The notes beneath the pieces are model-generated. The model had not been told where the DNA came from. It saw only the letters and a program-made list of their open reading frames with translations, and ran no database searches. From contig CAXKVR010000914.1 of NCBI GenBank assembly GCA_964058845.1, forward strand, positions 1 to 14,276: a stretch of DNA of 14,276 nucleotides, written 5' to 3'. Both the position numbers and the translations under genes were made by a program. Each line of letters begins with the position of its first letter. Position 1 is the stretch's first letter. This DNA is from Carex sylvatica. Its lineage: Eukaryota > Streptophyta > Magnoliopsida > Poales > Cyperaceae. This document shows positions 8,427-14,276 of this stretch, piece by piece.

Positions 8427-8579
8427 TTACATACAGATTGGACAAAATCATTTGACTTTCTTTTCCATAGCTATTTTCATATCTCTAGAATCAGTGCATA
8501 CCAGTATGGTATGTAGTGGCGTCTATATGTAGTGGTCATTTTATTAATTTGTGAGATGATCAGGTACTCCCTCTCCCCT

Positions 8580-8822
8580 CCATATCACGAATTCATATCC
8601 TCAGCATTGACTCAAAAGAGAATCTTTTGAGTTAATGAATCTCAATTGTATGATCCATTTTAAGATTTATGCGGACTAGATCTACAATAATATTGAAATA
8701 CCCCTCAAGTTATAGGCAAGTGGCGGATTGACTCCATTTGATTTTAAAATCAAACGGTTGATATTCATTAACTCAAAAGATTCCCTTTGAGTTAATGCAG
8801 AGGATACGCATTCCCATATCAC
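8580..8822. mobile_element. 225-bp Mutator-like MITE with perfect 9-bp target duplication
   Basis: The element is 8589-8813. CCATATCAC occurs identically at 8580-8588 and 8814-8822, the 9-bp length typical of Mutator-like elements. Terminal inverted repeats are about 55 bp: the left starts GAATTCATATCCTC and the right, reverse-complemented, GAATGCGTATCCTC. Both continue through ACTCAAA and AATCTTTTGAGTTAATGAAT with few mismatches and one single-base gap. Each arm also contains its own small palindrome (CTCAAAAG...CTTTTGAG), so the element can fold in a nested way. There is no coding capacity. Confidence 0.85.
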
Positions 8823-8939
8823 CGTGATTGCAAATAAAAAAAAATAACATGAAATTTATATATAGAAATTGTTGATATGAAAAAATAATCAAATTTATAA
8901 TTTCAGAAATTTAGATGGTCCAAGAGAAATCCGGTGACC

Positions 8940-9130
8940 AAGTTTTAAGAGAATTGCGGACCTATATAAACCTAAAATTGAGCCCGAAAATTGCATTTAC
9001 ATTGGGCTGTTAATGGGCCGAGTGCTTCAAAATAGAAAATCTAAATCAGCACCAAACCTTTGCCTATATAAACCTAGCAATTCCTATTTCAGTCTATAAT
9101 AATAACGCGCCGCCACTCCATTTTTTGCGA
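8940..9130 (+). promoter_or_regulatory. Promoter-like stretch with two TATA boxes and TGGGCY motifs, no gene behind it
   Basis: CTATATAAA occurs at 8962-8970 and 9064-9072, both inside a 14-bp identical CCTATATAAACCTA (offset 102 bp). The AAACCTA part resembles a telo-box. Between the TATA boxes lie TGGGCT (9003-9008) and TGGGCC (9014-9019), Site II type motifs usually found upstream of ribosomal-protein and other housekeeping genes. After the second TATA comes a GC-richer CGCGCCGCCACTCC and a T-rich leader-like sequence. No open frame of note follows within 300 bp, so this may be an orphaned promoter and 5' leader of a lost gene. Confidence 0.45.
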
Positions 9131-9179
9131 AGATTTTTTTTTGCTGTTGAAATTTTGTGTTTATATCATTGCGGGAATT

Positions 9180-9297
9180 TTTATGCTTCGATTTTGAAGG
9201 TTGATCTGTTATCTTGAGGTTTCTTCCGAGTAATTCGCGCATTCTTTCTTTCAAATCTGTTTATGCTTTCATTTTTGAAGATTGATTACTTATCTCT
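9180..9297 (+). repeat. Imperfect tandem duplication in leader-like sequence
   Basis: TTTATGCTT plus the following approximately 27 bp (with TTTTGAAG, GTTGAT and TTATCT) at 9180-9214 recurs with a few changes at 9260-9295, an offset of about 80 bp. It lies immediately downstream of the promoter-like stretch, between it and the tRNA-like segment. Confidence 0.55.
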
Positions 9298-9321
9298 TTT
9301 AACTTTTAGTTTATGCAAAAA

Positions 9322-9530
9322 GGGGAGGTAGCATAATTGATTAGAAAAAAAGTTCTAAAATTATTGTATTCAAAGATCAGAGTTTGATTCTCCCTCGCGA
9401 TGTTGCAGCGATTGTCATATTTCATTGTAAATTAAAACTTTCAGGCTCTAAATAAGAGTCAACAGCGATTGCCATATTTAATGGCGATTTGTCTGCCGCA
9501 TAGAGCCTAAATTGATCTTTTGACCAGACG
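9322..9530 (+). mobile_element. tRNA-Met-like SINE head and body (or tRNA pseudogene)
   Basis: 9322-9397 begins GGGGAGGTAGCATAATTGAT, a tRNA 5' end with box A, and has AGTTTGATTCT (9381-9391) as a degenerate box B followed by CCCTC. Spacing and several positions resemble plant elongator tRNA-Met, but the anticodon arm is too AT-rich to fold, so it is not a functional tRNA. The following body has a repeated CAGCGATTG..CATATTT (about 9407 and 9463) and an inverted AGGCTCTA / TAGAGCCT pair. The right end is not sharply defined. Confidence 0.5.
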
Positions 9531-9579
9531 AAGATTGCTTGAATATTCATTTTCGTTATTCCAACGCCACAATATCTGG

Positions 9580-9790
9580 TCACATTTTCAATTCCTCTCC
9601 AATCATTGGGTAACTAAATAACTAATAGCTTTTTATATATATATATATATATATGAAGAGAACTAAAATGGGCTTTCATCGGTAAAGTAAAAAGGCCCAA
9701 GTTAGAAGAAGCTGAAATAGGCTTATGAAATTTCGGGCTAAAAGCTTTCTTGCTAAAAATGGGCCAAGCCTAGTGGGCCTAAGTAGAACT
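9580..9790. repeat. Copy 2 of the duplicated TGGGCC segment
   Basis: Partner of 7127-7427 in the same orientation. It retains the identical 19-bp block at 9595-9613, then a TA-dinucleotide run (about 9633-9654), then the core 9655-9789. TGGGCC is at 9760-9765 and again at 9774-9779. Relative to copy 1 the stretch between block and core is about 90 bp shorter and is partly replaced by the TA run. Confidence 0.75.
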
Positions 9791-10599
9791 TATATTACAT
9801 ACATTTCCTTCCCTTCCCTTTCTCGCATTTGCTTCTTGTAATTTAAACTATTTTTTCAATCCAATATAATATTTTATAGAAAAATATGCAATTATGAGTG
9901 TTATGTGAAAATTCCTCATAACGTTGAAAATACTTTGCGCGGGCCAAGCTTTGAAGTTTGAAATATTTAAAAATTTAATTATAGGATGCTAAAGATAATT
10001 TTAGCGATTTATGTTAATAACTTCAGTAAAATTCAGTCTTGTAATTTAAAATTTTAGTCTTGCACTGGCCAACTATAGGAAGGAATTATCAGTAGAAAAT
10101 ATGTTAAATCTCTAATCAAACTTGAGCAAATTTACAGTGATGATTTAGGATAAAGAAGTACTGTATTTTTATTGCATCAAAGCTAATTAATCAACAGCAA
10201 ATCAGATTAATACACCTGAGTACACTGATTCTAAATTATTGTATCCGCAGTAGATAGCTTCATATGAAGTCAAAGAACTTTATGTACTATTTTGCTATTT
10301 ACCAGTACAAGACTTGATCGATCTGTAATAAGTGGACCTAATTGTGTACTGGTCCCTGGAATTAAACCTACAAACCATGCAAAATGAGATCTGAATTTGG
10401 TGAAAACGCTGATAAATGCTTAGTTCAGAGGGTCTCAGTGTTAGATAATAAAAACATCACATACTCTGTAGCATAACCTGGCACCAAAGGAATTCAAATT
10501 ATTTAGAAGGCTATGGCTATGGCATCAGTGGGGATAATTAACCGAAAGAGTATCCCCTGTGGTACCTGACCGTATCCAGTTAGCCAAAGCCGAATCAAA
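9791..10599. other. Intergenic, no gene recognised
   Basis: AT-rich sequence lacking any long frame on either strand. The stretch 10240-10560 is more balanced in composition and could be old transcribed sequence, but no exon with recognisable protein content was found. A CTTCATATGAAG palindrome sits at about 10258-10269. Confidence 0.4.
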
Positions 10600-10750
10600 A
10601 AAAATTTCGGGTCTATTTAGACTATAAGGAGGACTACTTTAAAATTCGTACAAACTTAAAATTAAATTATTCGGATCTAACATCAACATGTCAGGTACTT
10701 TACCGGATTCGAACTCTTATTAATTATTCTTTGCCAATGCCAAGCTCGGA
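10600..10750 (-). mobile_element. Degenerate SINE, minus strand
   Basis: On the minus strand GTTCGAATCC (10714-10705) is an exact box B core, preceded by TTGGCATTGGCAAAG (10744-10730) as a box A-like element. The spacing is shorter than in a real tRNA. The A-rich or T-rich end (around 10600-10610) and lack of a foldable anticodon arm point to an old SINE rather than a tRNA gene. The TTGGCAAAG motif is shared with the SINE at 7947-8056. Confidence 0.4.
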
Positions 10751-11706
10751 ACTAAAATCAGGAGGAACAAATAAAATTGAAGTACCAAACAATTTTTTTC
10801 TGCCTTGTGAGCCTCGTTGTTAATAAACTGATGAGAAGGTATAATTTGAATTAATCAATGTGACTGAACCCAAAAATATAAGACGTGATAAAACCAAATT
10901 AAACAGTACAAGGCTGTTTGTGTACTGTATATATCATATGATTCTCGTTGAAGTCTTTTGCCATCACAAAATTTTCATGAAATTGTACATGTAAAGTTCC
11001 CAAGTCGGATATCTCTGTATATTGGAGAGCTGAGGTTCATTCTTTGCTCCATAGAAAATAGTGTTAGATCGTGTTAACATAAAACTGAAAATGTCATATA
11101 TATGTGATATATTGAGTGAAATGTTAAAGGAAATAAAGGTAATAGTGTATATGTTTTATGATTAGCATGTGGTCAGTCGGAAAGAGAAAGGTTGCTACAT
11201 CTAATAAGATTTCGGAAAAAAAAAGATATCGACCTTGGAGACATCATGTTCATTTTTATTGTTTTCATTTGCAAGTCTGATTTTTAAAGTATTTTGGACC
11301 AAATTATTGGTAAATTTTTTATTTGTAAGAAATAAAACCTGCATCAAAACGTTAAATAATTTAAAGTTTTTGTTGTTTTTCAAAAATAGATACAACTTTT
11401 TAGAAATAAAATATACTAGAAGGATCACAATATTTTATGTATTACCTACAAATGATTTTTAAACCGCGATCAATAACTCAGAATTCAAACATTTTTTCCA
11501 ATAACACGTAAAGAAATATATTAATTTTTCTTATAGCAGCAAAAAATTCTACCTGAAAAATGTTGATCCAGGTTATTTGTCGCAGTTTTTCTAATAAATC
11601 AAATTATATTATTTTCATCTATTTTCAAATAAATATATTAAACATTTCTAATATTTCAATAAAATTTTTTTATTAAATTTTATGTTTTGTTAAAAAGAAA
11701 AAACAC
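10751..11706. other. AT-rich intergenic region
   Basis: Only AT-driven open frames exist here: the antisense pair at 11201-11428 (-) and 11235-11462 (+) are mirror frames rich in Phe, Leu, Lys and Asn with no family resemblance. No element ends were found. Confidence 0.5.
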
Positions 11707-11819
11707 AAAAACTGGTGAAAATCTCACCAGTTTTGTTTTCTTGAAACCGGCAAGAATCTCACCGAGAATCTCACCGGTCTCAATTTTGGAGGGAATGGGT
11801 AGAAAACCGGTGAGATTTA
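11707..11819. repeat. TCTCACCGG repeat with perfect hairpin
   Basis: AAAACTGGTGA (11708-11718) and TCACCAGTTTT (11724-11734) form a perfect 11-bp stem with a 5-nt loop. AATCTCACCG motifs recur at about 11755 and 11769, and the inverse ACCGGTGAGATTT sits near 11808. The set looks like the inverted ends of a small foldback element, but no target duplication was found. Confidence 0.5.
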
Positions 11820-12074
11820 ATCCTGCACAAAAGTGGGTATAATTTGAAATTTATTAATTTTTTTGGATATTAATAAAAATTTCGGTACCAATGAACATCC
11901 AACGATACATATTTAGCACCAAAATTCAATATAGTCACCGGTAAAGATGAAAACTGAAATATATTTTATTGCAACTTAACAACAAGAAACATTTAAGCAC
12001 TTTAAATATTACTTTGAAACTTTACACCCTTTGACAGCTGCTTCTTTGTATCTATTGCTTCAAAAATAAAACAT
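11820..12074. other. AT-rich spacer
   Basis: No genes or element ends seen between the hairpin repeat and the first Harbinger-type MITE. Confidence 0.4.
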
Positions 12075-12240
12075 TAAGGACTTGTTCGGCGGGCTTAAGG
12101 GAATGAGAATAGAAATAGGTTGCAAAAAAAATTGAACTGATTTTTATTGTTTACGTGAGAAAAAAAAAATTCAGTATGAGTGAATTTTCGTTTTCCCACA
12201 TGAATAGTGATTTTTCGTTTTACAGCCGAACAGGCCCTAA
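12075..12240. mobile_element. 160-bp PIF/Harbinger (Tourist-like) MITE
   Basis: The element is 12078-12237, flanked by TAA at 12075-12077 and 12238-12240. The left end reads GGACTTGTTCGGC and the right, reverse-complemented, GGGCCTGTTCGGC. The three-base TAA/TTA target and GGGCCTGTT-type terminus are typical of Tourist-like MITEs. The interior is A- and T-rich, with no coding capacity. Confidence 0.75.
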
Positions 12241-12471
12241 GGCTGTGCTCCAGACGGTTAGAAATTATTTTATTAAAGAGAAGAAACGGGAACAAAGAAA
12301 AAGAAGAGAAGATAGCGGGGTGCCCACGACGTGATCCCACTTCAGAGGACGATAATAAGGAAGGAACGGAGAGAAATGCGCTACTGTAGCAAGAAAAACG
12401 ACGCTCTCCCTCTCCCTCTCCGTCACTTCCCCTTTCTCTACTGATGACGTTGATTCTGAAGCACAACCTAA
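12238..12471. mobile_element. 228-bp second Harbinger-type MITE, abutting the first
   Basis: The element is 12241-12468. It begins GGCTGTGCTCCAGA and ends, reverse-complemented, GGTTGTGCTTCAGA. TAA lies at 12238-12240 and 12469-12471. The left TAA is the same triplet that closes the preceding MITE. The interior is GA-rich in the left half and CT-rich (CTCTCCCTCTCC) in the right. The 156-codon minus-strand frame at 12095-12565 runs across both MITEs and is not a gene. Confidence 0.7.
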
Positions 12472-12740
12472 GAATAATTAGTGCATTTTTAAGGATACCA
12501 AAATTCTTCCTCTCACCAAATATGTTTGTAAAAATAAAAAATAAATAAAAACTGTAAGAACCCAAAACAATTTTAGCCGTAAGACCAGAAGAAAGAATAA
12601 ATATTTTGTTAAGATTGTTTCCAGATGACGAAAAGAAAGAAGATCAGAAAAAAGAAAAATAAATGAAAAAGACCTGTCTTATCTTTGCAACTAACTCACA
12701 AGGCTGGGAGAACGATACGGAGGGACAAGGAGAAGAGCAT
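12472..12740. other. A-rich spacer between Harbinger-type elements
   Basis: Strongly A- and GA-rich (for example 12635-12670). No gene or element end was recognised. Confidence 0.4.
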
Positions 12741-12904
12741 GACTGTGCTCCAGAAATTTAAGTAGAGGGGGAAGGGAGAGCAGGGGAGGGGAAATGAAAT
12801 TTTTTAAGTAATTACTTGCTCTAGAACGGTACACCAAGAAAGGGGAGAGACTGGATCCATTTTTCAATTTAACTTCTATGTTATCTAAATGACTAGTATA
12901 CCCT

Positions 12905-13066
12905 CATATTGTATCTAGTCATATTGTGCCACCTACTCGATTTCAAATCTCATTTTGATGACCAAAAGCATCAATAAGAAAGCTGTCCATCCTGATATTC
13001 CAAATAAGATATTCTTCCTTGCCAATTTCAACATAATTTGGATCCTTTCTTTTTGTCATTGCAAAC
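12905..13066 (-). pseudogene. Myb/SANT-like DNA-binding domain protein, N-terminal remnant
   Basis: Minus strand from ATG (13059-13057), just after a TTTTGCAG acceptor, to a TGA at 12945-12943, giving 38 residues. The content is typical of the start of the Myb/SANT-like domain (Myb_DNA-bind_3) found with PIF/Harbinger transposases and in related domesticated plant proteins: YVEIGKEEYLIWN, then MDSFLIDAF. After the TGA the frame continues NRVGGTI before further stops, where relatives have a Gly codon followed by NRVGGT. So a Gly-to-stop change best explains the truncation. The rest of the domain and protein is absent. Its position inside Harbinger-type ends fits a decayed partner protein of the same element. 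Confidence 0.6.
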
Positions 13067-13663
13067 CTGCAAAAGTATACTTAAGTCAAAGGTTTATTCA
13101 ATTTAAAAGGTTGACATAAAGAAAAAGTTAAATGAGAAATATATTTGTTGACTACAGAAGTTCAGACTTAATTCATATTTGGGGAGTTTCATAAAATTTG
13201 CACATTAATTCCTCTGACAGGGTCAATTTGCTAGTAACCCAAAAATTTACAAAATAAGCCTTTTAAAGCTTGAAAATTCCTCTTAAGAATGTCAATTTCT
13301 CATTTTAACATGACTACATGAGTTTCATTAAAAAAATTCCAAGAACAAGTTAACAAACATATTAATTCGAAGCATACAATCTCAACTCTACTAAATATTC
13401 AATTCAATGTTTAATTGCACAACTCAAGATTATTAAGGCTTACTCAAACCTGACAAAAGTTCAGCCTTTGCTACGGCCTTGTACGAGGTTGTTATAATCA
13501 TCTTATGATACATGAATTTGCTCTAAGAAAGAGTTCAAACTCTTTATAAAGGACTCATTTAGCAGCTAATAATATGAAAGTCCTTGATTATGTGTTTATG
13601 CCACAAAATTAAGCAACAGAAAGGAGTCAAAACGTAGAGAAAGAACGGTGTTGAAGAAACTTA

Positions 13664-13760
13664 CTTGAAGAGAGAAAACGCTCACTGTGATGGACGTCAA
13701 GAGAGATAAAGCAGCAATTGGATTTGTTTCTGGAAGGAAAAAATAGGGAAAAAGAGGGAA
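13664..13760 (-). other. Leader-like exon with strong splice donor upstream of the Myb/SANT-like remnant
   Basis: On the minus strand a CT-rich stretch ends in TCTCTCTTCAA followed by GTAAGTTT, a near-consensus plant donor (GT at 13664-13663). The acceptor TTTTGCAG just before the Myb/SANT-like ATG, about 600 bp further on, could be its partner. The 78- and 76-codon minus-strand frames over this stretch are not credible proteins. Confidence 0.35.
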
Positions 13761-13820
13761 AAGAATAAAATTGGTCAATTTCACTGGTGGGCCCCATTTT
13801 CCTTTGGCTACCCTCCGAAT

Positions 13821-13860
13821 TAGGGGTGACAATTTTGGGTTCCGTAGGGTGAACCATCCA
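13821..13860 (+). repeat. Isolated hAT-like terminus TAGGGGTGACAA
   Basis: TAGGGGTGACAATTTTGGG at 13821 matches the usual start of plant hAT elements and is close to the terminus of the element at 1844-2625. I found no matching inverted end or 8-bp duplication in the window, so it is a fragment or chance. Confidence 0.25.
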
Positions 13861-14126
13861 CCTGCTCAGTCTTCCCTTCCCTTTCTAAATTTATTTGTAG
13901 AGTAGGTGAAATTAAAAATCTCCTCACCCTCCCCTTGGCTCCCCTCTGCTAACCCTTATGGGAGCACAGTCTTAGAAGGAGAAAACACAAGAGAAAAGGA
14001 GGAGAACAAATTTACTGTTTCCGTCTGGTCTCAGCATCAAAGTGAATCAGTGATCCGTACTGATCATAAAACAATCCGATGACATCAGACTTAAGTTCAC
14101 CAAAGAATATGATAAATTTGAAAGAC

Positions 14127-14276
14127 TTAGGTTATGCTCCAGAAACAGTGCACAGAGAGGAAGGGAAAGGAATGGGAGGAAGGTGATCAGCGCGTCGCTC
14201 ACCTCCAAACAGTGTTTCGTACACTCTGATTTGGGAGTAACAAATCTCAGCGAAATTCGCAGAGTCGTTACCTCCG
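14127..14276. mobile_element. Left edge of another Harbinger-type element, continuing beyond the window
   Basis: TTA (14127-14129) precedes GGTTATGCTCCAGAAACAG, nearly identical to the reverse-complemented right end of the MITE at 12241-12468. GA-rich subterminal sequence follows (AGAGAGGAAGGGAAAGG). The other end is not in the window. Confidence 0.5.

Larger units (their letters stand above)
12741..13974. mobile_element. 1.23-kb Harbinger-related element carrying a Myb/SANT-like ORF remnant
   Basis: The left end at 12741 reads GACTGTGCTCC. The right end at 13971, reverse-complemented, reads the same GACTGTGCTCC. Both continue into AGAGGGG and AGGGGAGGG-type purine-rich subterminal sequence, giving about 50 bp of related terminal inverted repeat. 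TTA follows at 13972-13974, as expected for Harbinger targets; the left flank is CAT, so one side has mutated or the boundary is off. The ends match the MITE at 12241-12468 and the edge at 14130, so all belong to one family. The contents are a Myb/SANT-like remnant and a leader-like exon, both minus strand. No DDE transposase is present. Confidence 0.55.

Noticed and set aside
9633..9654. TA-dinucleotide run
   Set aside because: An ordinary microsatellite within copy 2 of the duplicated segment; not evidence of an origin or regulatory site.
11201..11462. Mirror open frames on both strands
   Set aside because: They arise from AT-rich composition; residues are dominated by Phe, Leu, Lys and Asn and no domain is seen.
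12095..12565. Longest minus-strand open frame (156 codons)
   Set aside because: It runs across two MITEs and their TAA junctions and is Phe/Ser-rich low-complexity sequence with no domain.
13596..13857. Minus-strand frames of 78 and 76 codons
   Set aside because: They lie in a leader-like CT-rich stretch within a Harbinger-related element, overlap in different frames, and have no recognisable protein content.
1..14276. CRISPR arrays, functional tRNA or rRNA genes, LTR retrotransposon ends, known microRNA hairpins
   Set aside because: I looked for regular spaced repeats, foldable tRNAs, TG...CA long repeats with a primer-binding site, and common plant microRNA sequences, and found none convincing.

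Overview
The window looks like nuclear DNA of a flowering plant, probably a eudicot. It is AT-rich, has short introns with GT-AG borders, and holds one intact plant-specific gene among many decayed transposable elements. There is no sign of bacterial, organellar or CRISPR sequence. The only gene I regard as intact and functional is an intronless C2H2 zinc-finger repressor gene (4961-5398, +) of the ZFP2-like, EAR-motif class, with a recognisable core promoter just upstream.

Left part (1-3700). A multi-exon remnant of an En/Spm (CACTA) type transposase-associated protein runs on the minus strand (1-1460) and has in-frame stops. A 782-bp hAT element follows (1844-2625) with a perfect 8-bp target duplication. 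Next is a minus-strand fragment of a plant DHHC protein S-acyltransferase gene (about 2735-3084), with frameshifts and no recognisable first exon. Purine-rich direct repeats and a GGGACCGG hairpin cluster close this part.

Middle part (3700-7130). This is the zinc-finger gene with about 1.2 kb of AT-rich upstream DNA, then about 1.6 kb of AT-rich downstream DNA in which I recognise no gene.

Right part (7130-14276). This is almost wholly repeat-derived. A segment carrying TGGGCC motifs occurs twice (7127-7427 and 9580-9790). Between the copies lie a tRNA-derived SINE head split in its box B by a 197-bp MITE, a second inverted SINE, the 3' end of a LINE, a 225-bp Mutator-like MITE with a perfect 9-bp target duplication, and a promoter-like stretch with no gene behind it. 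Further right are a tRNA-Met-like SINE head, another degenerate SINE, and a TCTCACCGG hairpin repeat. From 12075 to the end is a PIF/Harbinger cluster: two MITEs back to back with three TAA triplets, a 1.23-kb element with related ends that carries a broken Myb/SANT-like ORF, and the edge of one more element that leaves the window.

The parts do not form a pathway. One regulatory gene sits in a nested transposon landscape. I found no convincing new biological system; the most informative observations are the nested insertions and the captured or decayed gene fragments. All domain assignments were made by eye, without database searches.
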